A stretch of DNA of 8,784 nucleotides. Source: an uncultured Asticcacaulis sp. (GTDB lineage: Bacteria > Pseudomonadota > Alphaproteobacteria > Caulobacterales > Caulobacteraceae). A program made the translations under genes and the position numbers. The DNA lies in NCBI GenBank assembly GCA_946482045.1, contig CAMLPZ010000178.1, positions 1 to 8,784 of the forward strand, written 5' to 3'. Within the stretch, counting starts at the first letter, position 1; each line of letters begins with the position of its first letter. The notes below the pieces were generated by a model that worked only from the letters and a program-made list of their open reading frames with translations, did no database searches and was not told the origin of the DNA. Shown piece by piece: positions 1 to 7,067 of the stretch.

Positions 1-183
1 GAACGGACCTTCGGCGTCCTGATCAGCGCCGACCCGGCCGTCGGCGCCCTGGCCGGCCTGATCATCGTCCACGAACACCTGTCGGGACAGCAGTGGCTGG
101 CCATCCTGGCGGTCGTTGCCGCCGCCGCCGGCGCCGTCGCCACGACCAAGAAGGAAGAGGCGCAGACCCTTCCGGCGGAGTAG
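1..183 (+). CDS. EamA/RhtA-type inner-membrane transporter, C-terminal fragment
   Basis: The reading frame is open from the first base and ends in TAG at 181-183, giving the last 60 residues of a protein that begins outside the window. The sequence runs RTFGVLISADPAVGALAGL, then HEHLSGQQWLAI, then an Ala/Val-rich hydrophobic stretch and a charged tail (TTKKEE). This matches the end of the second EamA repeat in RhtA-like threonine/homoserine exporters and related drug/metabolite transporters, where a 'P-A-xxALAG' helix is followed by 'GE-L...QW-AI' and a last membrane helix. The usual Gly-Glu is His-Glu here. Two transmembrane helices are visible. The substrate cannot be told from this fragment. 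It converges on the ABC-F gene, with a large inverted repeat between the two stop codons. Confidence 0.72.
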   Translation, partial: ERTFGVLISADPAVGALAGLIIVHEHLSGQQWLAILAVVAAAAGAVATTKKEEAQTLPAE

Positions 184-192
184 GCTTCGCTT

Positions 193-387
193 ATACCGCC
201 CCGAGCAGCGGGGCGGGAGACCGTGCGAAGCTCGCATGCGAGCAAGCATGGTGGTGGGGGGCTTCATAACGAGGTTCGATACGCTGCCTGAGTTATATTC
301 TACGCAAAGGCCCCCACCACCACATCTCTTTCGCCATCTACCGATGGCTCATTCGTGCGGTCCCCCGCCCCACAAGTGGGGCGGTAT
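193..387. repeat. REPIN-like double palindrome, copy 1
   Basis: The 219-bp gap between two convergent genes is nearly filled by one large imperfect inverted repeat. The outer arms (193-228 and about 353-387) share ataccgcccc, then ggggcggg and gaccg, and each arm is itself a hairpin (ccgcccc with ggggcgg). Inside lies a second matching pair, tggtggtgggg at 249-259 with ccccaccacca at 312-322. A perfect 12-bp palindrome (ctcgcatgcgag) sits at 231-242. The right half shares ccccaccaccacatctc and cgtgcggtccccc with the element at 5805-5969, so the two belong to one family. The build resembles REP doublets (REPIN/BIME). Its place between two stop codons would also suit a two-way terminator. No transposase lies within it. 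Confidence 0.75.
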
Positions 388-402
388 TAAAGTCAATAGC
401 GG

Positions 403-2304
403 TTATATCCCGGCCTCCGCCTTCGCCGTTTCATAAACCTCAGCCGCTTCCATCCACTCGCTTTCGAGCGCCACGAGCTTGTCCTCAAGCCGCGCCTTGT
501 CCTTACCGAGGCTCACGGCTTCCTGCGGGCGCTTCGTGTAGATGTCCGGATCGGCCAGCTTGTGATCCAACAGCTTGATCTGGTTGCCCGTCGCCTCGAT
601 CTGGCGTTCCAGGTCGTCGGCCTTCTTCTTCAGCGGCGCGATGGCATTACGCGCCGCCGCGGCGGCCTTGCGGGCGTCCTTGGTGTTGACATTGGCCGGC
701 TTGTCCTTCGCGTTGGCCTGCGCCTCCTCGCGCGTCGCCGTCTTGGCGCGCTCGATGACCAGCTTGGCGTAGTCGTCCATCGTCCCGGTATAGGTCTTTA
801 CCGTGCCGTCATTGACCAGCCACAGCTTGTCGGCAACCAACTCGATCAAAGACCGGTCGTGGGTAATGATCAACACGGCGCCTTCATAGTCGTTGAGCGC
901 ATCGAGCAAGGCCCGGCGGCTGTCAATATCCAGGTGGTTGGTCGGTTCGTCCAGGATGAGCAGGTGAGGGCCGTCCATCGCCACCATGCTGAGCAGCAGG
1001 CGGGCGCGTTCGCCACCCGACAAGTCCTTGACCTTGGTCTCAACCTTTTCGGCCGTCATGCCGAACGAGCCCAGACGCGCGCGGCGCTTCGATTCGGGCT
1101 CCTCCGGACGGGCGCGGCGCATCATCTCCAGCGGCGTGTCTTCCGGGTCCATGGCTTCGATCTGGTGCTGATGGAACCAGGCGACCTGCATGCGGCGGTC
1201 GCGCCATTGCGATCCGTGGCTCTCGGTCAACGCGCCGGCCAGCAGCTTGGCGAAGGTCGACTTACCGGCGCCGTTGACGCCCAAAACACCAATGCGATCA
1301 TCGGGATCGAGGCGGACGTTAATGTGACGCAGGATGACGGTTTCGCCGTAGCCGACGCTGGCGTCCTCCAGGCGCAGGATCGGTGGCGACAACTGCTTTT
1401 CCGGCGACGGCAGGATAAACGGCGCGACACGGTCCTGGATGGTGGCGGCGATCGGCGGCAGCTTTTCCAGCTTCTTCATGCGCGACTGGGCCTGGGCGGC
1501 TTTCGACGCCTTGGCGCGGAAGCGGTCGACAAAGGCCTGCAGGTGGGCGCGTTCGGCTTCCTGTTTGGCGCTGTTGGCGGCGTTCAGCCGGGCCTTTTCG
1601 GCGCGCATCCGCTCGAAATTGTCGTAGCTGCCGGTGTAGTAGTCGAGCTTCTGGCCGACGACGTGCACGATCGCATCGACCGACTCGTTCAACAGGTCGC
1701 GGTCGTGCGAAATCATCAGTGCGGCATTGGGATAGCGCTGTAGACGCGCTTCCAGCCACAATGCGCCTTCGAGATCGAGATAGTTGGTCGGTTCGTCGAG
1801 CAGCAGCAGGTCGGGCTCGGCCAGCAACGCGCCGGCCAGGGCCGCGCGCATCCGCCAGCCGCCGGAAAAGTCCGAGATCGGCCGCGTCAGGTCGCCGTTG
1901 GAAAAACCGAGACCGCTCAGGATTTCCGCGGCCTTCGCCGGCGCGCGGTCAGCGCCGATCGAATAGAGGTCATGGTGAATTTCGGCCTGGTGAATCGGAT
2001 CGGCCGTTTCCAGCGCTTTCAGCAGGTTATGGCGGCGCGTGTCGATTTCCAGAACGGCGTCAATCAGGTGCTGGGGCGATGCGGCGATTTCCTGGTCGAC
2101 GCTGGCGACGCGCCATCCCTTGGGCGTGGTGATCTCGCCGCCGCCGGGTTGTGCGCGGCCGAGGATCAGCTTGAACAGGGTCGACTTGCCGACGCCATTC
2201 AGGCCCACCAGTCCGGCCTTGGTGCCGGGCGGAAGGGCCAGGGTGGCGCCATCAAAAAAGCGCCGGCCATAGGCGTCGTAGGTAAGATTGGTGATCTGCA
2301 GCAT
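403..2304 (-). CDS. yheS: ABC-F family ATPase, YheS-like (ribosome-associated)
   Basis: This 633-residue protein carries two ATP-binding cassettes and no membrane domain, the ABC-F layout. Cassette 1 has Walker [10 protein letters not shown] at 34-42, signature DFSGGW near 145-150 and Walker [13 protein letters not shown] near 167-177. Cassette 2 has GVNGAGKST at 342-350, signature DLSGGERAR near 427-435 and [12 protein letters not shown] near 448-459. Between them is the charged linker (about 225-285) with [15 protein letters not shown], which in ABC-F proteins reaches into the ribosomal E site. A Lys/Glu-rich coiled coil fills about 550-625. The stretch [21 protein letters not shown], the length and the C-terminal coiled coil resemble E. 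coli YheS more than EttA or Uup. The family acts on stalled or translating ribosomes; the exact role here is inferred. The ATG at 2304 lacks a clear Shine-Dalgarno. It is divergent from ndk. Confidence 0.9.
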   Translation of the reverse strand: MLQITNLTYDAYGRRFFDGATLALPPGTKAGLVGLNGVGKSTLFKLILGRAQPGGGEITTPKGWRVASVDQEIAASPQHLIDAVLEIDTRRHNLLKALETADPIHQAEIHHDLYSIGADRAPAKAAEILSGLGFSNGDLTRPISDFSGGWRMRAALAGALLAEPDLLLLDEPTNYLDLEGALWLEARLQRYPNAALMISHDRDLLNESVDAIVHVVGQKLDYYTGSYDNFERMRAEKARLNAANSAKQEAERAHLQAFVDRFRAKASKAAQAQSRMKKLEKLPPIAATIQDRVAPFILPSPEKQLSPPILRLEDASVGYGETVILRHINVRLDPDDRIGVLGVNGAGKSTFAKLLAGALTESHGSQWRDRRMQVAWFHQHQIEAMDPEDTPLEMMRRARPEEPESKRRARLGSFGMTAEKVETKVKDLSGGERARLLLSMVAMDGPHLLILDEPTNHLDIDSRRALLDALNDYEGAVLIITHDRSLIELVADKLWLVNDGTVKTYTGTMDDYAKLVIERAKTATREEAQANAKDKPANVNTKDARKAAAAARNAIAPLKKKADDLERQIEATGNQIKLLDHKLADPDIYTKRPQEAVSLGKDKARLEDKLVALESEWMEAAEVYETAKAEAGI

Positions 2305-2330
2305 TCAGAAAAACGCGATAATAAAAGGGG

Positions 2331-2358
2331 TTGCGAAAGCGGTGGCCCTCGCTATAAG
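2331..2358 (+). promoter_or_regulatory. Putative ndk promoter (Caulobacter housekeeping type)
   Basis: TTGCGA at 2331-2336 and TATAAG at 2353-2358 are separated by 16 bp. Written in the Caulobacter form, TTGCGAA is followed 13 bp later by GCTATAAG, close to the sigma-73 consensus TTGACGS-N10-14-GCTANAWC. Transcription would begin near 2365, giving a leader of about 33 nt before the ndk ATG at 2398. Confidence 0.65.
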
Positions 2359-2378
2359 GCAGCGCAACGCAAACGCAA
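2351..2378 (-). promoter_or_regulatory. Putative yheS promoter overlapping the ndk promoter
   Basis: Read on the minus strand, TTGCGT (2378-2373) is followed after 16 bp by TATAGC (2356-2351), about 47 bp before the ATG. A second TTGCGT directly adjoins it (2372-2367). The -10 shares bases with the ndk -10 on the other strand. An alternative TATTAT at 2323-2318 lies nearer to the start but has no good -35. Seen as motifs only; activity is inferred. Confidence 0.45.
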
Positions 2379-2397
2379 AACGAAATTGGAACATCAC

Positions 2398-2814
2398 ATG
2401 TCCCGTACTTTCTCGATCATCAAGCCCGACGCCACCCGCCGCAACATCACTGGCGAAATCAACGCCGTCATCGAAAAGGCCGGCCTGCGCATCGTCGCCC
2501 AGCGCCGCATCCTGATGACCAAGGCCCAGGCCGAGCAATTCTACGGCGTCCACAAGGAGCGTCCGTTCTTCGGTGAACTGGTTGGCCAGATGACCGCCGC
2601 GCCGGTCGTCGTCCAGGTCCTGGAAGGCGAGAACGCCGTGCCGAAGTACCGTGAAGTCATGGGCGCCACCAACCCGGAACAAGCCGCCGAAGGCACGCTG
2701 CGCAAGCTGTTCGCCCTGTCGATCGGTGAAAACTCGGTCCACGGTTCGGACTCGGACGAGAACGCGGCGATCGAAATCGCGCAGTTCTTCACCGAAGACC
2801 AGATCGTCGGTTAG
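2398..2814 (+). CDS. ndk: Nucleoside diphosphate kinase
   Basis: Ndk transfers the gamma-phosphate of ATP to other nucleoside diphosphates through a phospho-histidine, keeping NTP and dNTP pools balanced in the cytoplasm. The 138-residue product is full length for the family (about 140). It opens with the nucleotide-site motif [10 protein letters not shown] (Lys9), has ERPFF at 54-58, the loop segment GATNP at 89-93, and the catalytic motif NSVHGSDS at 112-119 with the active histidine at 115. The ATG at 2398 was chosen because it aligns with the family N-terminus; the same frame stays open far upstream antisense to yheS, but that part is not Ndk. The Shine-Dalgarno is weak (GGA at 2388-2390). 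A near-consensus promoter precedes it and a hairpin-rich 3' region with a terminator follows. Confidence 0.97.
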   Translation: MSRTFSIIKPDATRRNITGEINAVIEKAGLRIVAQRRILMTKAQAEQFYGVHKERPFFGELVGQMTAAPVVVQVLEGENAVPKYREVMGATNPEQAAEGTLRKLFALSIGENSVHGSDSDENAAIEIAQFFTEDQIVG

Positions 2815-2823
2815 TGAGGAGCG

Positions 2824-2848
2824 CCGGTTTGCTCGAAGAGCGAACCGG
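2824..2848 (+). other. Hairpin just after ndk
   Basis: ccggtttgctc (2824-2834) pairs with gagcgaaccgg (2838-2848) across a three-base loop, with one G-U type position. It starts 10 bp after the ndk stop codon. It has no following T-run, so it is more likely an RNA-stabilising or structural stem than an intrinsic terminator. Confidence 0.55.
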
Positions 2849-2850
2849 AT

Positions 2851-2877
2851 GAAATCAGTACTAAATGTACTGATTTC
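2851..2877. other. Perfect 11-bp inverted repeat, AT-rich
   Basis: gaaatcagtac (2851-2861) and gtactgatttc (2867-2877) are exact reverse complements around the loop taaat. It begins only two bases after the preceding hairpin. The low GC content contrasts with the surroundings. It could be a second stem of an ndk 3' RNA or a protein-binding palindrome; the sequence alone does not decide. Confidence 0.6.
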
Positions 2878-2915
2878 CGCGACGAACGCCCGGAGCCATG
2901 CGAAGGGCACGGGGT

Positions 2916-2934
2916 CTGGGGCCTGTGGCCCCAG
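2916..2934. other. GC-rich hairpin ctggggcc-tgt-ggccccag
   Basis: An exact 8-bp stem, ctggggcc (2916-2923) with ggccccag (2927-2934), closes on a three-base loop and can be lengthened by wobble pairs. It is the third stem in the row between ndk and the terminator. Confidence 0.5.
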
Positions 2935-2946
2935 GTCTTACTTAAT

Positions 2947-2991
2947 CCAAAAGAAAGCCCCACCCCTAAAGGGTGAGGGCTTTTCTTTTGG
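2947..2991. terminator. Bidirectional intrinsic terminator between ndk and the S46 peptidase gene
   Basis: ccaaaagaaagccccaccc on the left pairs, with small bulges, with gggtgagggc plus ttttcttttgg on the right across the loop ctaaa. Read on the plus strand, a GC stem is followed by TTTTCTTTT; read on the minus strand, by CTTTCTTTT. It therefore fits a terminator for both ndk (+) and the peptidase gene (-), whose 3' ends face each other. Confidence 0.82.
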
Positions 2992-3004
2992 AACAAGTGA
3001 GGTT

Positions 3005-3057
3005 TGTGGGGTATGCCGTGGCGAAAGTATAGCTTTCGCCCGCCATGGGCCCCCACA
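3005..3057. repeat. Nested inverted repeat next to the peptidase stop codon
   Basis: An outer pair, tgtgggg (3005-3011) with ccccaca (3051-3057), encloses an exact 8-bp stem, ggcgaaag (3020-3027) with ctttcgcc (3033-3040), with loop tatag. It ends 11 bp from the peptidase stop codon. On the minus strand it is the first hairpin in the message 3' end. It has a GTGGGG...CCCC flavour like the inner arms of the REPIN-like copies but lacks their gcggtcccc block, so I do not place it in that family. Confidence 0.5.
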
Positions 3058-3068
3058 CCCCACGAGCT

Positions 3069-5132
3069 TTACCGCCGACCGAGCTCTTCCGTAAGACTGT
3101 CGAGCCCATAAACCTTCGCCAGCACTTCGCTGATCGCCGCAGCCGATACCGAAACGGACCGGTTCAGCTGCGGATCATAAGCAAAGTTGCCCCCCAGTGA
3201 ATGAATATTGCCGTCGAACACGGCGCCGATCACGGCGCCTTGGGCATTGACGACGGGCGAACCGGAATTGCCGCCGACGATATCGGTCGTGGTCGTGAAA
3301 TTCAGCACCGTATCGCCATTCAACTTATCCTTGGCCGCCTCAAACGGCGCGGACAGCACGTAAGGATCGTGGCCCGTCGCCCGCGCGTACAGGCCCGAAA
3401 TCCGCGTCACCGGCGCGATCGTCTTGCCGCGCCACGTCCAACCGTCGACCTTGCCGAAGCTGAGGCGCGGCGAATAGGTGGCGTCCGGATAGGTCGAGGT
3501 GCCGTAATAACGGAACCGGACCTTCGCGATTTTCTCCGACGCAATCCGTACCGGGCTGTTGACGCGCGCATCATACGCCTGGCGCAAAGCCCGCGCAGCC
3601 GGATCGAGCTTGATGGCGTACTGGATCATCGGGTCGTCGGAGGCTTCTATCGCCGCCATGCCGCCTTCCCACAACTGGGTGCGGAACTCAGTATCATCCA
3701 GCCGCGTGCCGTCGACCAGCCGTTCGGCGAGGCTTTCGGGCGAGTCGTCCCCCAACAGCAACTGGGTTTCGGCGGCGTCATTGGTCAGGTATTCGCGCGC
3801 CTTCGACAGGCGGAACTCGAGATAGAGTTTTTCCAGCGGCTTTTCGATCGGCCACGGCGACAGCAGGTCGCGGCGCAATGTCGGCAGGCGCGGATCGGCG
3901 AATTCCGGCAGGCGCTCGGCCGACGGCTTTTCCATCTCGGCGGCGTGACGCACCAGCTTGCGGGCGATGGCGAACAGGGTGGAATTGTTCGGCGCCTGCT
4001 CGAGGAAGTGATAGGGCAGGTACAGTTCAGCACTGGCCTTTTGCGCCGCTGCGATCTCAGCCCACGGATCGCCGATCTCCTTTTTGAAGGCACCTTTGAC
4101 ACTCGCCCTCAGCGCGGCTTCTTCCTTGCGCTTGGCCGCCATGATGCGCGGATTGTGCAGCGCCAGGTCCTGGCCGGCCAAAGACTTGAAGCCGTTCTCA
4201 ACGCCGAACAGGGCGTCCGATGAGATCCGCTTGGTCTCGTCATCGATGCGCGAATAGGCGATGAGGCGTCCACGCAGTTCCGACTTCATGGCCAGGCTGG
4301 GCGGATTGATGATGTCGCGCTGGGTCTCCAGTTGTGACACGGTCCACAAGCGCTGCGTCCAGCCGGGATTGCCGGCGACAAAGACCGGCTCGCCGGGTTT
4401 CGGTTCCACCGGCGCCCAGTTGAGATGCTGGGGCGTCGCGGCCGGGGCGTCGTTCTCGTAGAGACGCATGAAGGCGACATCGAAGCCATAGCGTGGGAAG
4501 TTGAAATTATCCGGGTCGCCGCCGAAATAGGCTGACTGGAATTCTGGAGCGAAAACAAGGCGCAGGTCGTTATACCTGCGATACTTGTAGAGCTTGTACT
4601 GGCCGCCCTGATAAAGCGTCACCATCTGGCAGCGGAAGGCTGGATCGCCGCCGCACCCGGCCGCTTCGATCTCGGCGAAACGGGCGTTCTGGGCCTTGAG
4701 AAAAGCATCGCCCTTGAGGCCACGCGTCACGCGGTTGACATCGGCGGTGTGGTCGGTAACGCCGAGCAGGATCTCGGCCGCCATGCCGGGACAGGCTTCC
4801 TCATCCTCACGCGCGCGGACAATGAAGCCCTCGGCAATATGGTCCTCCTCGGCTGACGACAGCGCCCGCAGGCATTCGAAGACACAGTGATGATTGGTCA
4901 GCATCAGCCCTTCGGACGACAGGATGGTGCCGGTGCAACCGCTGTTGATACGGGCGGTGGCGGCCTGGAGACGGTTCAGCCACGGCTGATCGATATGCGT
5001 GCCATAGGTCTTGTTGATGCGCGCCACGGGCACATTGTCGAACGTCCACATGCCTTCTTCGGCCATGGCGGGTACCGCGCAGGCAAATGCGATAATCCCG
5101 GCAAGGAATGGGACGGTTCTAAGCAACTTCAT
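3069..5132 (-). CDS. S46-family dipeptidyl peptidase (DPP7/DPP11-like), exported
   Basis: S46 enzymes are chymotrypsin-fold serine peptidases that release dipeptides from peptide N-termini, typically in the periplasm. This 687-residue protein begins with a signal peptide (KLLR, hydrophobic core, likely cleavage after AMA at 24), then the family's EEGMW start. The catalytic His is in TNHHC (His82), the Asp in RYGFDVAFMRLY (Asp218) and the Ser in GGNSGSPV (Ser623). The middle (about 280-560) is the helical domain typical of the family. In Porphyromonas enzymes the residue 18 after the catalytic Ser is Gly in DPP7 (hydrophobic P1) and Arg in DPP11 (acidic P1); here it is Gly641 (VFDGN), favouring a DPP7-like preference, by inference. 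Length matches the family (about 700). It starts 46 bp after purN on the same strand, with no terminator seen between. Confidence 0.93.
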   Translation of the reverse strand: MKLLRTVPFLAGIIAFACAVPAMAEEGMWTFDNVPVARINKTYGTHIDQPWLNRLQAATARINSGCTGTILSSEGLMLTNHHCVFECLRALSSAEEDHIAEGFIVRAREDEEACPGMAAEILLGVTDHTADVNRVTRGLKGDAFLKAQNARFAEIEAAGCGGDPAFRCQMVTLYQGGQYKLYKYRRYNDLRLVFAPEFQSAYFGGDPDNFNFPRYGFDVAFMRLYENDAPAATPQHLNWAPVEPKPGEPVFVAGNPGWTQRLWTVSQLETQRDIINPPSLAMKSELRGRLIAYSRIDDETKRISSDALFGVENGFKSLAGQDLALHNPRIMAAKRKEEAALRASVKGAFKKEIGDPWAEIAAAQKASAELYLPYHFLEQAPNNSTLFAIARKLVRHAAEMEKPSAERLPEFADPRLPTLRRDLLSPWPIEKPLEKLYLEFRLSKAREYLTNDAAETQLLLGDDSPESLAERLVDGTRLDDTEFRTQLWEGGMAAIEASDDPMIQYAIKLDPAARALRQAYDARVNSPVRIASEKIAKVRFRYYGTSTYPDATYSPRLSFGKVDGWTWRGKTIAPVTRISGLYARATGHDPYVLSAPFEAAKDKLNGDTVLNFTTTTDIVGGNSGSPVVNAQGAVIGAVFDGNIHSLGGNFAYDPQLNRSVSVSAAAISEVLAKVYGLDSLTEELGRR

Positions 5133-5178
5133 CCGGCAATGTTACAGTAGCAACCTTAATTGAGAAAGAAATGAGCTA

Positions 5179-5787
5179 TTACAAATTCGTAAGGTCTTCC
5201 CCGAGCGGCTTGGACAATACCAGACGCACGGCCTCCGGGTAAAGCTTGTGTTCTTCGGCCAGGACGCGCTTGGCCAGGACTTCGGCTGTGTCTTCCGGGA
5301 AGACCGGCACGCGCGCCTGCAGGATGGTTTCGCCTTCGTCGACGCCTGGCGTCACCCAGTGGACGGTCGCACCGTGCTCCTTCACGGCGGCTTCTATGGC
5401 GCGTTCGTGGGTGTGCAGACCCTTGAAATCGGGCAGGAGGGCAGGGTGGATATTTATCATCCGGCCGTTCCACGTCTCGACCAGCCATGGCGTCAGGATG
5501 CGCATATAGCCGGCCAGGCAGATGAACTGGATGCCGTGCGCGGTCAAATGGCCGTGGATAGCGCGCTCATGGGCTTCGCGATCCTTCCCATAGGCTTTGT
5601 GATCCACCGCCACGGCTTTAATTCCACGCTCGGCGGCCCAGGCGAGGCCGGCCGCTGACGGATCATTGGAGACGACCAGGACGATTTCGGCCGGAAAGTC
5701 CGGCGCCTGCGCGGCTTCGACCAGCGCCATCATGTTGGAGCCACGGCCGGAGATGAATATGGCTGTTTTTGTTTTTAGAGAGGTCAT
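5179..5787 (-). CDS. purN: Phosphoribosylglycinamide formyltransferase (GART)
   Basis: PurN moves a formyl group from 10-formyltetrahydrofolate to glycinamide ribonucleotide, step three of de novo purine synthesis. The 202-residue protein has the substrate-phosphate loop ISGRGSNMMAL at 12-22, the segment LAGYMRILTP at 91-100 and the catalytic set in INIHPALLP (Asn112, His114) and VTPGVDEGETILQ (Asp150). All three residues known to be essential in E. coli PurN are present. The ATG at 5787 (MTSLKTKTAIFISG) fits the family start. The frame remains open upstream to 5949, but that part is the repeat element read through and has no PurN similarity. The Shine-Dalgarno is weak (AGAGA); an AGGAG at the repeat edge lies 17 nt away, too far to be ideal. 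It follows purM with 205 bp between. Confidence 0.96.
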   Translation of the reverse strand: MTSLKTKTAIFISGRGSNMMALVEAAQAPDFPAEIVLVVSNDPSAAGLAWAAERGIKAVAVDHKAYGKDREAHERAIHGHLTAHGIQFICLAGYMRILTPWLVETWNGRMINIHPALLPDFKGLHTHERAIEAAVKEHGATVHWVTPGVDEGETILQARVPVFPEDTAEVLAKRVLAEEHKLYPEAVRLVLSKPLGEDLTNL

Positions 5788-5804
5788 TGGGTCGGTCTCT
5801 TTAA

Positions 5805-5969
5805 CTCCTCCCTGTCGCGGAGCGATGGGGAGGGGGACCGCCAGCCGAGCAAAGCGAGGCGCAGCGGTGGTGGGGTACAACGCAGGCGGTACGCCCCACC
5901 ACCACATCTCGCCGGCGTAAACGCCGTCTCGTGCGGTCCCCCTCCCCATTGCTTCGCAACAGGGAGGAG
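5805..5969. repeat. REPIN-like double palindrome, copy 2, inside the purM-purN spacer
   Basis: Outer arms of 36 bp at 5805-5840 and 5934-5969 are inverted copies of each other with 33 of 36 positions matching. Each arm is also a palindrome (cctccc...ggggagg). An inner exact pair, ggtggtgggg (5866-5875) and ccccaccacc (5894-5903), surrounds a short centre. The right half shares ccccaccaccacatctc and cgtgcggtcccc with copy 1 at 193-387, in the same orientation. It fills most of the gap between purM and purN and ends 17 bp before the purN start, so it would form a long hairpin in a purMN message. Confidence 0.82.
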
Positions 5970-5992
5970 CGGGAGGTGTGGAGGCGCGTGAC

Positions 5993-7021
5993 TTAAGCCT
6001 TCTTCGCCAGCTGGCCGCAGATAAACGCGTCCTCGCCGGCGTTCAGCAGCGCCGCCAGAACCGCATCAGCGTTCTTGGGCGACACATACAGGACAAATCC
6101 GACGCCGCAGTTGAACGTCCGCAGCATCTCGTGCTTGTCGATGCCACCCGTTTCCATCAGCCACTTGAAGACCGGCGGGAACTCGAAACCGTCGAAATCG
6201 AACGTCGCGGTCAGGTCCTCACGGACACCGCGATCCGGGTTCTCGATCAAACCGCCGCCGGTGATGTGCGCGCCGCCCTTGATCAGGCCCGCCTTCATCA
6301 ATGGCAGGACAGACTTGATATAGATGCGCGTCGGTTCCAGAAGGGCCTGGGCCAGCGACAGGTCCTTGGTGAACGGTGCCGGACTTGACCAGTTCAACCC
6401 CGCGACCTCGATCACCTTGCGGATCAGCGAATAACCGTTGGAGTGCGGCCCCGAGGAAGCGAGCCCAATGATCAGATCACCTTCGCGCTGGTCGTCGAAC
6501 TTCGGCAGCACGGCGTCGCGATTGACGGCGCCGACCGAAAAACCCGCCAGGTCGTAATCGCTGTCGCCATACATGCCGGGCATTTCCGCCGTTTCGCCGC
6601 CAACCAGCGCACAGCCGGCGCGCTTGCATCCTTCGGCGATGCCGGCCACGACACGGCGGGCCGTATCGACGTCCAGCTTCGAGGTGGCATAGTAGTCGAG
6701 GAACATCAGCGGTTCCGCGCCCTGGGCCAGCAGGTCATTGACGCACATGGCGACCAGATCGATACCGACCGTGTCGTGGCGGTTGGTTTCGATGGCGATC
6801 TTAAGCTTGGTGCCGACACCGTCGGTGGTCGTGACGATCAAAGGATCATCATACCCTGCCGCCTTGAGGTCGAACAGCGCGCCGAACCCGCCCAGCGATG
6901 CTTCGGCGCCCGGACGGCGCGTTGCCTTGGCCAGGGGTTTGATGGCGTCGACCAGGGCCTCGCCGGCGTCGATATCGACTCCCGACTGGGCGTAGGTCAG
7001 ACCGTTCTTTAATTCCGCCAT
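5993..7021 (-). CDS. purM: Phosphoribosylformylglycinamidine cyclo-ligase (AIR synthetase)
   Basis: PurM closes the imidazole ring of formylglycinamidine ribonucleotide using ATP, forming aminoimidazole ribonucleotide, step five of purine synthesis. The 342-residue product has family motifs in order: [11 protein letters not shown] near 10-20, LGGFGALFD near 44-52, the ATP/Mg loop [13 protein letters not shown] near 65-77, [20 protein letters not shown] near 86-105, [21 protein letters not shown] near 145-165 and [14 protein letters not shown] near 191-204. Length is normal (E. coli about 345). The ATG at 7021 gives the family start [16 protein letters not shown] and has AGGA 10 nt upstream (7035-7032). 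The same frame stays open further up across rnd but shows no PurM similarity there. It is divergent from rnd and first in a likely purM-purN transcript. Confidence 0.97.
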   Translation of the reverse strand: MAELKNGLTYAQSGVDIDAGEALVDAIKPLAKATRRPGAEASLGGFGALFDLKAAGYDDPLIVTTTDGVGTKLKIAIETNRHDTVGIDLVAMCVNDLLAQGAEPLMFLDYYATSKLDVDTARRVVAGIAEGCKRAGCALVGGETAEMPGMYGDSDYDLAGFSVGAVNRDAVLPKFDDQREGDLIIGLASSGPHSNGYSLIRKVIEVAGLNWSSPAPFTKDLSLAQALLEPTRIYIKSVLPLMKAGLIKGGAHITGGGLIENPDRGVREDLTATFDFDGFEFPPVFKWLMETGGIDKHEMLRTFNCGVGFVLYVSPKNADAVLAALLNAGEDAFICGQLAKKA

Positions 7022-7067
7022 TGTGGAAAAATCCTGCAAAATAGGGTATGGGCTGCGTTTCCGCTCT

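Noticed and set aside
193..387. CRISPR array or insertion sequence
   Set aside because: The repeats are inverted arms, not evenly spaced direct repeats, and there is no transposase or target-site duplication that I can see.
116..436. 106-codon plus-strand frame over the left intergenic repeat
   Set aside because: It starts inside the transporter gene in another frame and is Pro/Arg-rich translation of palindromic repeat sequence.
562..1743. 393-codon plus-strand open frame antisense to yheS
   Set aside because: It lies wholly over a clear ABC-F gene, has low-complexity Arg/Gly/Val-rich composition and no family motif; long antisense frames are expected at this GC content and codon bias.
1972..2814. 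280-codon extended ndk
   Set aside because: The extension runs antisense through the yheS 5' end and crosses the ndk promoter; Ndk similarity begins at 2398.
3201..4223. 340-codon plus-strand open frame antisense to the S46 peptidase
   Set aside because: Arg-rich shadow of a well-supported coding sequence with catalytic residues on the other strand.
5179..5949. 256-codon extended purN
   Set aside because: The extra N-terminal codons are the REPIN-like element read in frame; PurN similarity begins at MTSLKTKTAIFISG.
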